Origin: Brachypodius melanocephalos
Lineage: Eukaryota; Chordata; Aves; Passeriformes; Pycnonotidae
Reading direction: 5' to 3'
DNA length: 64,000 nt
NCBI GenBank assembly: GCA_013398615.1
Contig: VZSR01001685.1
Location: 3,702,615 to 3,766,614 of the forward strand
The notes beneath the pieces are model-generated. The model was not told where the DNA came from and searched no databases. It saw only the letters and a list, made by a program, of their open reading frames with translations. The position numbers and the translations under genes were made by a program. Positions 34,201 through 46,347 of this stretch are shown piece by piece (within the stretch, counting starts at the first letter, position 1; each line of letters begins with the position of its first letter).

Positions 34201-36734
34201 ATACTTCACAGTTACTGAAGGAAGCCTAACAATAAACTACAGCAAGTACAGGCAGAAATGCACAAGCACACAGAGGCAAATTGAATTGTTGGTGCAATTC
34301 CACTCACTTCAGTGGGGCTACACCAGGAGATGAAATTGTCCCTCAGCATTATTTAAGGTTCAAATAGTGCATTTAAAACACAATAAATGGATAATGCCCA
34401 GCTTGGGCACTTTATAACCAAGTTTACTTCTCTCATGGGGGATGATCCAGAGTCAGAGAAGCATTATAACCTTCCATTTTTCATTGGTACTAACATATAT
34501 CTATGTACCCAAAGTAATCTATATGGGAAAATCAATAAATTCAATGCTCAGTGATAAATGTTTACAATTTGCTTCTTTGTTGCTACCATGTCCTAATGAA
34601 AACACTACCTCAAGAAATTCAGGTTACACTTACAAAAAAGAAAATTCTTAATTCTTTTTGAGTACAAAAGTGTGTGTAACAAAAATACTTCCTTGTTTTT
34701 AAATATTAGGACGTACATGTTTTTTGGAAGAATTAAGACTGACACAAAGAAAGGATGGTTACACTTCAATTTTTTATTGCCTTTTGAAAGGTGTCAGGAT
34801 GAGGATTGTGTGCTTAAAGCCGAGAGAAAAAGTTGGCCTGAATTTCGTTTTCCCTTTGAATCAGTGATTTATGTGTGCAACAAAGCAAGTAGTAAGTGTG
34901 AATGAATTTAATTGGTTATTCTGCCCCTCTGTCTCAGAAAACCTTTCTTGCTGATGAAATATCTCAAAAGCTAAATAACCCAGTGTCACCATATTTTATG
35001 TGAAATGACAGGTTTCATGTTTCAGTTGAAAAGCAAGACAACAGGATATGCATTTACAATGTGACAAAGAATTCTTCTGACTTATGTATATATTCCTTTT
35101 TAACTCAGTCAATGCACCATTGTAAAGGCAGATGATATGCTATCTATAGCAGAGGGAAATAAGTAATTCACCCTATCTCTTTCCTCAGGTGATTCCTTTT
35201 AGTTCCTGGATTTTCTGTAGAAGCTTTTAATATTCGGGTAACTGTATGGCTTAGTCTTTTTAAGCGAAGTGTAGACAAGCGGAAAAAATGTGGACTGATT
35301 CCATGAAAACTAAAATTCCTATAGCTACAACTTTTGATCCCATAGTTTGTAAATCATTTAATATTAAGCATCTCCTTCGAGAACCTGTAATTTTAACTAC
35401 ATTCACAATAATTCTATCCTTAGCACCACAGCTTTCCCCTGAAAAATAATTTATCAAATTGTAAAAAAGACAAAGTTGATCTCTGAGTTCCCATCCTGAT
35501 TTTGAAGTACAGCTTCATTCAGATACTTGTTAATGGAGTGGAGCATCCAGGACCAGTTTTGGGCCATGGAGACACTGAAGTAATCTTGTAGAGAAAAGAC
35601 TGACTAGGATAAGGCTGCTGATTCCTCTGCTCTGAATGAAGACTGTTTCTGAAGATTTTCTTTTCACAGTAAAGGCTCATGATTTTTTTTTCATCTACCC
35701 ACATGTTAGATAGGAATATCGTACCCCTCTTCCAAACTGGAAAGTTCACTTAGTTAAGGTCTATAACAAAAAGTTGTGCTTGAAAATTTGACACATTGCA
35801 GGAGTGTGTCCCATTGCCAAAAAAAAAAGTCATTCTATACTTCTTCTAGCTCGTAGATTTAAAAAGCTACTGTGAATGAGAAATAATCATCCACAAAGAA
35901 ATTTTCCCCCCAGTGACATCTTAGATTAATTCTTGGCTTGGTGAACTAAATATCTTCAGCGATATTTATAATAAAAATAATACACTTTATGGATGTTGGT
36001 AAAAAATTGCAATGATGTGTAAATGTGTGGAATATTAAATAACAAGAGGAGAATCTCTTGATGTAAAATATGAATTCCTTTGAATAACTGAAGCTCTGAT
36101 GTGGAGAGATACAAGTTCAGACACCAGCAGATAAAAACACAGGCCATAATTGTAAGAATAGTTACATTCTAGACTGCTGTGACATTGAGAGGGAATTAAG
36201 GATCAAAGTACAAAACAAAATGAGGAATGAAATTCAGTAACTAAAGGGTGAGCCTGATCTTTGGATATGGAAGCAAGGAAATAAGAAACACGAGAAAAGA
36301 GTCTGCTTCACAAGTGACATTGACTGAAATATACTATTATGCAGCAATTCTGCATAGTTAAGGTGTTTTCAAACAAAAGCTCAAAGAGTTGCCAAGAGCT
36401 TTACCTGATAACTATGAAAAATATTACACGAACAGAAACCGCAAACTTATTTTACAGCACTCCCAGTGAACCTCAGAGTTGGTATAATCAATTAATCAGT
36501 CAATGTGACTAAGTCCCAGTCTACAGGAAGATTTGTGAGGAAGTGAATTAGACTTAATGGCCAGCACAAGAAAAATTATAATCTTGTGGTCGAGGTCTGT
36601 AATAAGAAATGTGAGACATCAGTACAGTTAATTGCTAAAAAAAAAAAAATGCCTGGAGATATGCTCAAAATCTTGAGTTGACAGAAACTGCAAAGAAGAG
36701 TGGGTATGATTCTAAAGACTGAGTTTCATGGGCT
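28271..36734. other. Unique AT-rich non-coding DNA
   Basis: More than 8 kb without a recognised gene or interspersed repeat. Small items: AT alternation at about 30078-30110, a cytosine-run motif at 31220-31237, an inverted repeat at 30999-31032 (ATTATCCA and TGGATAAT around a TAGCGCTA palindrome), and a worn TACATC-type repeat at about 33536-33572. The stretch at about 32840-33300 has a less AT-driven composition and may be an old unrecognised repeat. Confidence 0.6.
31220..31237 (-). other. Possible G-quadruplex motif (G runs on minus strand)
   Basis: The plus strand reads C7-A-C5-A-C4. The minus strand thus has runs of 4, 5 and 7 G split by single T. The run of 7 can supply two G-triplets, so the four-tract rule for a quadruplex is met with very short loops. 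Confidence 0.5.
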
Positions 36735-36852
36735 CAAACATTTGAGCAACCTGGTCTGCTGGAAGGTGTCCCTGGCCATGGCAAGAGGGCTGGAACAGGA
36801 TGATGTTTATGGTCCCTTACAACCCAAACCATTTTATGATTCTGTGATTCTA
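36735..36852 (+). mobile_element. CR1 LINE 3' end, short plus-strand copy
   Basis: CR1 3' UTR in direct orientation: GAGCAACCTGGTCTGCTGGA, GGTGTCCCTGGCCATGGCA, GGTCCCTTACAACCCAAACC and the terminal TTTATGATTCTGTGATTCTA. It is the only plus-strand CR1 here. It is heavily 5'-truncated and has no coding part. The TAAAA repeat 60 bases downstream (36911-36932) is not part of CR1. Confidence 0.93.
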
Positions 36853-36910
36853 GAATGCATGTTGTAGATATATAGAAACATTTTGATATTTGGAATAGAA
36901 GTTATGTTAA

Positions 36911-36932
36911 TAAAATAAAATAAAATAAAATA
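36911..36932. repeat. (TAAAA)n microsatellite
   Basis: Four clean TAAAA units plus a partial one. Confidence 0.85.
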
Positions 36933-37987
36933 GTCTGTATTAACCTTAAAAAAATATAAGAAAGATGTACTTGAGTCTCTGGGATAGAGTCTAATTTTCT
37001 TCAAGAGTGTGAAAAATCTATCAAATAACCAGGTGATTCCTTCTGGAGATCCCAGCACATAGGTAATGTTTTCATGGAAATTCAAAGTAGCAGAACTAAA
37101 GTCTTATAGTCTGTGATCCAATCCAAATGAAAGTAAGACCTGTGAGGTTTTTTGGAAAACAATTTGACTGATTAGAAAGAAAGATCACAGGAAATCGTTG
37201 TTGGGCTTCTGAAGTTAACTACTGTCCTCCTACACTTACTAAAGTTGTATCCTACACCTGCTATATCATTCTATTTCTGATTATGAAACTTTCCCAGCCC
37301 ACTACAGACTTGTTGACAGTTCAATTTACCTCTAAATGTTGAAGTTTCAAAGGTAGTTTAAAAGGAGCTTTGTATGCCAGATTTTCATTAGTAGGAGAAC
37401 TATTAATATAGGTTGAAATAACTTATATTTTTAGCAATATAAACAAAATCTCTGAGCAATTATTTCTTTCTTTTATCCATCAGCATTTAAAAGTGAACTT
37501 GTTACTCATAATATGATTTTTTTTTTCTCCTGGAGCAGCTACAGGAACCAAGTTTGTCCTCCATTAGTAATGCTTTTTGAAGGTTGCGCTATTTCACCCA
37601 CACAAACTCAGATATTGTATAGTTGATAGTCACATCATTTAGGACTTCCCAAATAGCCTGCAGCTTTCTAAATTGCCAAATTTCCTCCAATCTTTCATGC
37701 AAAAACTCAATCTTTTATTTATTTTTTTTAATATTCTGGTTTCTCTCTCTTTTCCCGCTTATTAGTGAGTATACTAGGACAGAATTCTTCCTGCCCATTC
37801 CCTGTCATGTTGATATTCTAGATTACTCTGCAAGGCCTTTCTTAGTAATGAGCTAAAGTTGCAGCATGTAAGGGCAGATGTGTAATTACTAGGGCACCTG
37901 AAATCCAGTGGAAACTTTTCTGCCTCTTCTGTTTGGGAGGTGAAATAACCAAAGCCAACATCATCACTCATGCACAGCCAGTGCCTC

Positions 37988-38019
37988 AATTATCTCAATA
38001 CTCGTGTATTGAGGTGATT
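37988..38019. repeat. Hairpin: 14 pairs, 4-base loop
   Basis: The arms 37988-38001 (AATTATCTCAATAC) and 38006-38019 (GTATTGAGGTGATT) pair along their whole length around the loop TCGT. As plus-strand RNA this includes two G-U pairs; as DNA, two mismatches. Nearby CCTCAAT and TCAATAGGC give further alternative pairings. Confidence 0.8.
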
Positions 38020-40297
38020 AATTTCTCAATAGGCTTTAGCTATACCTACTTTGTGACAGGACACGCTGGACCACCAGGTTGCAGTACTGAGAAAAGGAGG
38101 AACTGGTAGTTTTTCCTGCATGTATTTTTTGGATCCACAGTATTTTCACAGTATTTTTTGGACCAGCACTCCAAATATATTTATGATTTAGAACATGTAA
38201 TTTCAATTCCATGTTTAAAAATCAGACTTGACACACTACAGAGTGAGGCCTTTAACACTTAATGAAAGGATGTCAAAGAACATTCTTTTGTATAACAGAA
38301 GATAATACTTAGGAACAATCACTGCCTTTTCAAGTCTATAAAACCTGTAACTAATGTGCTAAAAATAGTTCTGTTGTGCAATATTATGCATGTAGTAATT
38401 ATCATGAAGGAATTTTATTATATTCATTCATATTAATGGAGCAGTTTTCATTTATAGGTTTGTAAACATTTCAAACTCTATTACCTAGCAGCATTATTTC
38501 ATTCTGTTGACAGAATATATTGTCTTTTGTTTTATAGACATAATTGAGTGCAGAGAGCAAAGAAGCCCATAGCAGACAAAAATTCAGTCTTGGTTATAAA
38601 ACTGAACCTGAACACTTTTAGTATAGGTGCAGATTCTCCTCAAAGGTCAATGCAATGGACCCAAAATCTGCTTGTCATCCCCAGGCATCAGCTGAGGCCA
38701 TCCTTCTTTGAATGCTAGGAGTTCATCACCATAGAAACCACTTACCAAATTGTAAAAGTTAAGAATTGAATTGTCTATCTGGAGAATTTATTTAATTGCA
38801 AATAGAGACCTTTAAAAACCTATCTCACTACTGGAATTACAGTAAATCTCCTGTGGATACTCAAAAATATGAAAATGTTACATAAGAAGAGTATAACTGA
38901 GAAGGATGAAGAGGGGAGGAGGTCATTTTTCATGATGGGTCAAAGATTAGGTTTATTTATGTTCTGCAGTGGATTAAATTCCAGAACATCAGCAAAAAGT
39001 GCAAAAGTGACTCAGAATTGCTCAGGTCTGTTTAGATCCTTGCTGTGGAAGCACAGTTGCAGCAAAATTAATCTTGTTACAATGTTTCCTGACTTGAAGT
39101 AAAGTTTCACAGTGTGTTTATGAACATTTAGTTGAAAATTATTTTCTGTTATCAAATTTTTTCCCAGTAAATCTGTTGAAGTGAAAAAACAAACAAACAA
39201 AGAAAAAAAAAATACAGGAATGAAACTAAACTAGAAAGTGTATTAGACCTGGAAATAATGTTGTGTCAGACCACTGTGCTTTCATGACATAAAAAATGTC
39301 TGTTAGCTTCAATAATAACTAAGCAAAAGCTTATATTTTTAAGTAAAATAAACATAAATTTCAGGACAGAGGTATTTCTGAAAGAAGGGTTCTTACTTTA
39401 TTTAGAGTGGCAAGTGTTTCAAATGTGTCCCATTAACTTCAGTGGGAGTTCTACCTGATAAGTTCTTATTCTTACATGAACAGAATGTCATGTGGTCTGG
39501 GTAGTGTTTTCAGATGTGTGATAGTTCTGCAACACTGGCCTGAGTATTTTATAGCATGATTTCAGTGCCTTCTAATGGATACTCAGATGGTTTTATTTAA
39601 TGGCCTGTTAAGCTGGAGGTTGCCAAAATCAAACTGAAATAAGCAACTTGTCAGATATTGGTGCTGGATACAGTTCCCTGAAATGAATAAGCAGAAATGG
39701 AATCAGCTGCAGGAGGAACCTGACATACACCACCAGTTGAGCAGTAAGAAGAGAAGGGACCAATAAGAAGTACAGCATTATGAATGTGGAGGTGACCCCA
39801 GATGCCTTTTTTCAGGAGAGAGAAAGAAAAGGACCCAGACTGAAGAGCAAGGGAAGGGGATGAAAGCCAGGATGGGTATGAAGGTATGCTGTTGAAAGAA
39901 GAGGCAGAAGAATGGAACAGGAGGGAGACTAACTGTGTCTACTGCATACAAATGCCAATCTGTCATTTGGCACTTCAAATACATGGCAAATGCTCTTCAG
40001 AGAGATCAGCCTCCTAACTAGGCAGCAGGTGCATTCTTCTGCTGGAAGAAAACATTTAACAATAGAGACATCACACCGCTCTAGAGACACTCACATGACA
40101 TTGCTGGTTTAGATAAGCAGCTGCTCTTGGTGATAGAGAGCTCTTTGATGACGTCAGTTGACAGGAAGGGTGAGGCCATTTAGATAGACTGGTAAGATGA
40201 GGTCCCTGAGGAAAAAATATAGAGAATCCTTCTGTTCAAACAAACCTGTGTGTTTACACTTTGTTGGTGTAAAAGCAGTGTTGGTTTGGTTGTCAGA

Positions 40298-40337
40298 TGT
40301 ATGTATGTATAAATATATACATATATATATATATACA
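40298..40337. repeat. TGTA/TA microsatellite
   Basis: ATGTATGTATGTATAA followed by an almost pure TA run (about 40313-40336). Confidence 0.8.
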
Positions 40338-40751
40338 ACTACACAGCTCATTCTTTTCCTAGAACACTAATATTCATCTTGGATGATTTTTCCAGTGCTC
40401 ATCCTGCAATTTTTTTTTGCAGTCATCCATATCTGCATCCATAGGAAACTAACATTTTTTAGAAAATAACCTTTTTGTAGGGAATGAGAAACACTCAAAG
40501 CTCCTTCTGTGACATTCTTGCCATTTCCCAGGATCTAAGGTAAATTCTCCCTTCCATGGGGTGAGGGTGATGGAAAGGTCTACAGTGATGCATAAACCCC
40601 ATCATTTATCAGCATGTCTAGAGGTAGGCAGCAAAGGGACTGTACTGACAAGGTGAGTATCCTTTCTTCTGTCATATAAATCCTACTGCTAAGGACAAGC
40701 CTCAAAAACCTTTCCTAGGAGTTGTATTTCCAAGGAGCAGAGATGGGAGGG

Positions 40752-41187
40752 TGTGGTGGGCTGAGTATGGCCAGCAGCAGAGCACTTATCCTGTCACTTG
40801 CTCACTCACCTCTCCTGCAGGGCAGACAGAAAATAGGAGACAATACTTGTGCATAGACATGAAGAGAGTTAAATAGATGAGTTAGAGGGGATATGCACAA
40901 GCAAAGAGAAATGAATAATTTGTTCACTACTTCCCGCCAGCAGGGCCTCACATGCATCACCAGGGAAAACAAGTGCCTTGACCATGAATGACCTCATTCC
41001 CTTCTCCTTTCTCCCAAAGGGGTCGGAATGGGTAAAACCAAAGATCCTTGGTGCTGTGTAAGTGTGGCTCAGCAGCAGACAAACACCTGGTTGTGTGTTA
41101 TCAAGATTGTCTTAGCCCCAAACGCAAAGCACACCACTGTATTGGCTGCTGTGAGGGAAAATAATTCCATCCTAAACAGATCCAGCA
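40752..41187 (+). mobile_element. LTR of a bird-type endogenous retrovirus, copy 1
   Basis: It begins TGTGGTGGGCTGAGTATGGC and ends TCCAGCA, giving TG...CA limits of 436 bases. Its first 30 bases and the block AATTTGTTCACTACTTCCCG match the partial LTR at 63833-64000. From memory, the order (start block, TTCACTACTTCC block, GTGGCTCAGCAGCAGACAAA, final AAAATAATTCCATCC) is that of a common avian LTR family; this was not checked against a database. It appears to have lost a stretch after CTCCTTTCTCCC. No internal viral gene lies next to it. Confidence 0.7.
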
Positions 41188-41210
41188 TCGAGGGCAAAGA
41201 CCAAGAACAC

Positions 41211-41565
41211 TGTGAGGATGCAACCTTCTTAACATCACCTACTGTATGCCTGACACCCTGCCATTTACTATAACTGATGTTCACACTGAGGACTTCCATT
41301 CTGTACAACACAGAAACCCCCTCCACATCATCCTCAAACAGCTTCATGATGGAAACTTAATGGAGAAATTAAGAATTTATTCACTATTTCCCAGGGCCTC
41401 AGCATGCATAATGATCACCAGGGAAAACAAGTGCCATGGCCATGAATGACCTCCATTCCTGCTCCTTACCTCCAGCTTTGAAGATACTTTTTCAAGTATC
41501 AGAGCAGCTCTGAGGGATTTCTTGTGCCCATGACAGGAAGGGGAGTGGGGATAGGGAGCAGTTAA
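41211..41565 (+). mobile_element. Related LTR, diverged and 3'-truncated, copy 2
   Basis: The block TTCACTATTTCCCAGGGCC and the strings CACCAGGGAAAACAAGTGCC, GGCCATGAATGACCTCCATT and CTGCTCCTTACCTCC repeat those of copy 1, about 457 bases further on. If offset by the same amount, the start would fall at TGTGAGGATG (41211), 23 bases after copy 1. The 5' part is poorly matched, so that start is inferred. The end near 41565 is where a resemblance to the family's later U3 fades. Confidence 0.5.
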
Positions 41566-44500
41566 TCATTGTTTTAATTAAAATATATCACTTCTTAATG
41601 GCTAAATATTTTATCTGAGGTAAAGAACAGATTTTTTCTTTTAAAGTGGACTCTGTTCTAACAAAAACATTTACATCCTTCATCCCTTCAAAAGCTAAAA
41701 GCAAACTAAATACCTATTTTCCTCACACTACCTTCTAACCTGATCCTTAATTATCTGAAAATCACTGAAGTCACATGAGTCTGTGTACTGAGCTTTCATT
41801 AACTATTTTCAAGTTTGCCAGTGTTTGACAATTGATCCCCAAACAATTACACTGGCTTTCAGTGTAATTACCACTTTCAGCTTGCTCTTACAGATACTTA
41901 GTATACCACTTAAATCTCCCAGGTGCATGTTTTTTGGAGTTATTCAGAAGGTCATTACTTAAGATCACACTTAATCATCCAATTATTTGTTCCCAAAAGG
42001 AAAGTACTATGGATCAAGAAGTACAGCATGTGAATGTAATCCCTGTTGAGTTTCCATTTTTCTACAATTTTAGCATTTATTAGGAGCTCTTTCTTTAAGT
42101 CAAAAATTTACATAATAACTTTCATGAATAAAAATCTTTCTTTGGTGGATCCTGAAGTACTTCCATTTTCTCTTCTTTCCAGAATAATTCAGGCCAAACT
42201 GGTGGAGAGTAGAACTTATGTATTTACCCAGATATTTTGTTGTTATTATTGCTATCACTTTTTTTCTTCTACAATGGGCAAGAAATTGATAATTTTTTTT
42301 TTCTGTGTGAGAAGCCACTTAGCCAGGATGGATCCCCTGAGTCACGATCTTCAGTCAATCCAATAGAAACTGGACATTACTTAAAAAAATTTTCTATTAA
42401 ACCACATGGCATGAGAATAATTCTATGCATCCTAGTGTAGGTAAGAAAAAACTACTATTTATGGCTTGGTTACTGAATAGCAATAGCTAAAAATATAAAT
42501 CCTGAAAGAAAGGGAACAGGCATGTCTCACAATAAGAATTTATTTACCTTTTGGACAATCGGTATCTATATGTAGTTGAAACAGCAAAGCACTGTACATG
42601 GAGGAGTGGAGAAGGGAAGAGATGATCCTCAAGACAAGGCAATCAAATGCTGGTTATCTGCTGCAGAGATAAATACTACTAGTGGTGTTCTGCACAGACT
42701 GTATTTATTCTCTGATATATAAAAGGATGACTTCTGTGATACAGGAAAAAGCATGCCTTCTTTCAGGTCTGGTTCCCTTTAGTACAATAGTAATGGGTTT
42801 GGGGGTTTTTACAGTACTGGCTGTTTTCTTACGACTTATGTTTAAGGTAATTTAATAGAAGCTCTTAAAGATATAATGACCCTATCAAGAGATAGACAAG
42901 CCTTTGTTCAGTGTGTGATGCCTCTGAGTATGACTTTCCAATATTCCACCTTGCCCAAGACAGAATTATATATTTCTTCCATTTTGACAGTGGGCATCAG
43001 GTGGTTTGGGTTTTTTGCATCAGTGATGTCTCTTTGGTCTCTTAAAAACTTTTCTCCTCTTTCCCAAAAAAATTTATTCTAAGTTAGTGTACAGTTGCAA
43101 AAGTAACATCACCTATGTAGTAAAAACAAAGAGGGGAAAAAAGGGAGGTTTTGACCAAATTCCACAGGAATGTCTTTTGTTTTTCCAGGATGACAGAAAC
43201 TTGGTAATAATTTCAAAAGCATCTTAGGACTTCTGTATACAGTTCTCTTATCAATCTTAAAGGCATGTTATTCAGTTTTGTAGTTGTTTTTTGATCTGAT
43301 GTCCTGGCATCACTTCTTAAAAATTCTTAGGCTATGAAGTAGCTCATCTTGACCCATTCTTTTAATTCCATCTGCCCTGTTTGTCTTTTTGCTATCTATA
43401 TTTTATTTAAAACCTCTTCTTTATATTGAAAGTCTTCTAGTAACTGTGAAACACAAAATTCATTACTACTGAGGAAGTTCTAATTGCCTTATGTTCAAAG
43501 GTAATTTGGCCTACACAAATCTTCTTTTTCTCTACATAACTGAGCTCTACTTTCTGTAATCTTCATTTGCTCATGTTTGAACTGTGCCATGCAAGATCCA
43601 TTTCCATCTCAATACACATATGCCTATTCCATGTTTTACATATTTTTGAAGCTTATATTACAGCTGATTACCTATCCATTTGTCTGAAACCCCTTTGACT
43701 GCCATAAGCAACACAAACTCCAAAGTTAATGGCATATGTCCAAGCATGTAGAGACTCATGTTAGGAAGGACAGCCCACATGCTCTTTCTTCTCAGAGGAC
43801 AGAGAGGGAAAACCCCTTTTCCACCTCCCTTGAAATGAGGTAAGATTAAGTCAATTGTTAGGGTTTTGGCCACAACCACACAGGTCCAGACTCTGCTCAG
43901 TCTGTAACCAGACTGTTTTGTAACCAGACTTTAACTCATGGTTACAAAAAAAAAAAAAAAATTAATGTTGGCCTTGGCTGAAACTGGGACACAGGACAAG
44001 TGATGATCAAATAAAAACCAAAAACTCGTACTCTAGGTCCATCGGAGATGGAAGTTGGTAGAAAAAGGTAATTATTTTTTTCTGTTATGGAAACCAATAT
44101 AAAGAATCCTTACAGTAGAGATGATTACATTAGATTTACTTTCAAAGAAAGTAAAAGCATGCAAAGACAAATTAAAAATTTATCTTTGCAGTAGCATTCA
44201 GAATGCACTGAAATATAACATGACTGTCATATTTCTTCAAGAAACTTGTACTGACTCTATGGCCTACAATCAAAGTGTAGAGGGTTTTGGGATTTGTCTT
44301 GCTTTCAGAAAAAAAAAGGTGTTTAAGTAGGAAAGGCTCACCTATCCGCTGATATATAAGACATTGGGCATCTCACACCATTCACATACTATCTAAACAA
44401 AGGTATCAGATTTTGTTGTCCTATAAAGACATTCTAGAAAAAGCATTTCTTGCCAGTATTTACATCTCATCATTTCCCATACAAATGCTCTTCATTGCAA

Positions 44501-46217
44501 AAATTAAGCTATCTTCAAGTGCATATCCAGCTAGTTGTTAATTAAGATATCCCCTAGATTCATTTGTGCTAAATTAATAGATTAGTAAGGTAATTGTATT
44601 AAATTCAAACAAGTTGATTTTTAAGTTTTCTTGGAAAAATACTGTTTGATAAGTCTCATTATTGCATGTTTATTTGATTTGCGCAAAAACCATTTTTTAA
44701 GAACATGTCAGTAGAGGAAAAAATTCTTCAGAAGCAGACAAGCAAAAAAGTTCTCTCCATTTTCCAAAAGACAAGGAGGACAAGTAAGGAATTGTGAGTT
44801 GGAGAGACAAAAATCTCCATTCCTTTGAACGAAGCATAAGATTGACATATTTCTTTAAAATTATTAGAATATTCAACTCATATGTGAACTTCAAGATTAA
44901 TCCTGAGTGATCTTACTCAGTTCTGCAATGGAAGGACAAGAAAAATCAAGACTCTCTTTATCCTCTCAGACACAAAATCTTTCCAGCTTTTCCATTTAAG
45001 ACTGTTTCAGAAGGGCCTATAAGTGACCAGTGACCAAGAAATTGTGGCAAATTTGATATATCTATTTTGATAGCAGCATTATAACTGCAGCTTCATACCT
45101 TCTGTTTAGCTTTTTTGACTTTTTGTCGTATTTTACAAAGCTCTCTCCAGATCAGTCAGATGAATATGACTGAAGAGGTAAATATAGTTGCTCATGCTGG
45201 CATGCAAATTAAGATTGTGGACTATAATAATTGAGTTCATGTAGTTCTTGTAATTTTGTAATTTGGGTGTGTCCAGCATATAAAGAATAGACGTATTCTT
45301 TTTTGTGGAGTAGCCCTCCACAGATCTTACTTCCAGCGATAAATTACCTTTCTATAGCTGCATAAAAAATATGCTCAGTTGCTGAGATGTAACCACAGAA
45401 AAACTTTGGCATTCTTTTTGCTTTTGCTTGAGTTAGTTGTGTGGATTATGGTATTCACCCTTCCTTTGATACTACAGTTTTCATTTATTCAATATGTATG
45501 TCTTGAACAGAAGTACAGAAGAGGAAGAAAGAAAAGAATGAGGAAGGTGTAAGGCCTGAACAACATCCAAAAAATTACATTCTAATTTTCCAGAGACCTA
45601 AGCATAGGGACCTTCTTTTCTTGTTTTGGCTTTTATCAGTAGCTTTGGATGGGTTTTGCTGCTGATTGTTTGGGTTTTTTCCTTTGTTATCCAGGTATGG
45701 GTTCTTTGGGAACCTTATTATAGATCTCCAAGCAATACACGGTTCTCTCTTTTTTCTGCCATCCCATGCCTTGCCTACCCATGTATATACATGATAATGA
45801 GAGGATGTCTTTCTTGACCCAGCAGATGCCATGGCCATTGAGAAACTATGTGAAGTCTCATCAAGAGCCAGCAGACATAAATCCCCACTGAGCTCAGGCT
45901 AGCTTTGATTCCCAGTATTCCACTGACTTCCCTTTTACCAGCATCCTGTCTGTCAGACTTTTCCATTATATATACACTCTGAAGATGAAATACATGTCTC
46001 AGATTCGAATGTAGAGAGATCAAACTGTACAACCAGGATTGCACCCAGTTCACTTGTGAGTGAGGCTGGGACTTCACAGAAAACTCTAAGTCATCCCCTT
46101 GAAGTTGGGCAGAAATGTCCAGCAAAAATAATGAGAGTAGACTGCATCAAGAGATATTTCCCTAAGAACCGACTTTGAAAAGAAAAGGGAAAAATTGCTT
46201 TTCCTGTTTGCTTTCTT
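41566..46217. other. Unique AT-rich non-coding DNA
   Basis: No gene or interspersed repeat is recognised. A short duplication (TGTAACCAGACT at 43903 and 43919) and a run of 16 A (43946-43961) are present. Frames of 106 codons (42046-42366, plus) and 116 codons (45775-46125, minus) have no domain. The second would be 3' UTR if the candidate exon at 46218-46347 is real; an AATAAA on the minus strand lies near 45485-45490. Confidence 0.55.
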
Positions 46218-46347
46218 TTAAAAAGTTTTCCTGAGAAGAGTGGAAATAAAGTGTAACAGAAGGGAACAAGCAAGGACAGAAGTTGCTGCTGCAGCTGCTG
46301 CAAGGGTGTCAGGATCACCAGTTTCAGCTGGAGTGACAGAATGAGAT
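46218..46347 (-). CDS. Candidate last coding exon of an unknown membrane or GPI-anchored protein
   Basis: On the minus strand TTTGCCTCTTTGTTTACCAG (plus 46367-46348) is a good 3' splice site. The exon would start at 46347 with one base completing a split codon, followed by 42 codons and TAA (46220-46218). The peptide reads SHSVTPAETGDPDTL, a run of six alanines, then a hydrophobic stretch (TSVLACSLLLHFISTLL) and RKTF. A short small-residue region before a hydrophobic C-terminal tail suits a GPI signal or a final membrane span with a tiny cytoplasmic tail. The open frame extends to 46499, but its signal-peptide-like part is just the pyrimidine tract read as F, L and S, so no start inside this frame is credited. 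I recognise no family. Upstream exons would lie at higher coordinates and none is seen. Chance is a real alternative. Confidence 0.2.

Larger units (their letters stand above)
36853..40751. other. Unique AT-rich non-coding DNA
   Basis: It holds a (TAAAA)n microsatellite (36911-36932), a strong hairpin at 37988-38019, a short local duplication (38122-38162, GTATTTTTTGGA twice) and a TA/TG microsatellite (40298-40337). No gene or interspersed repeat is recognised. Confidence 0.6.

Noticed and set aside
45775..46125. Minus-strand frame of 116 codons
   Set aside because: No family signature; frames of this size occur by chance over 64 kb in six frames.
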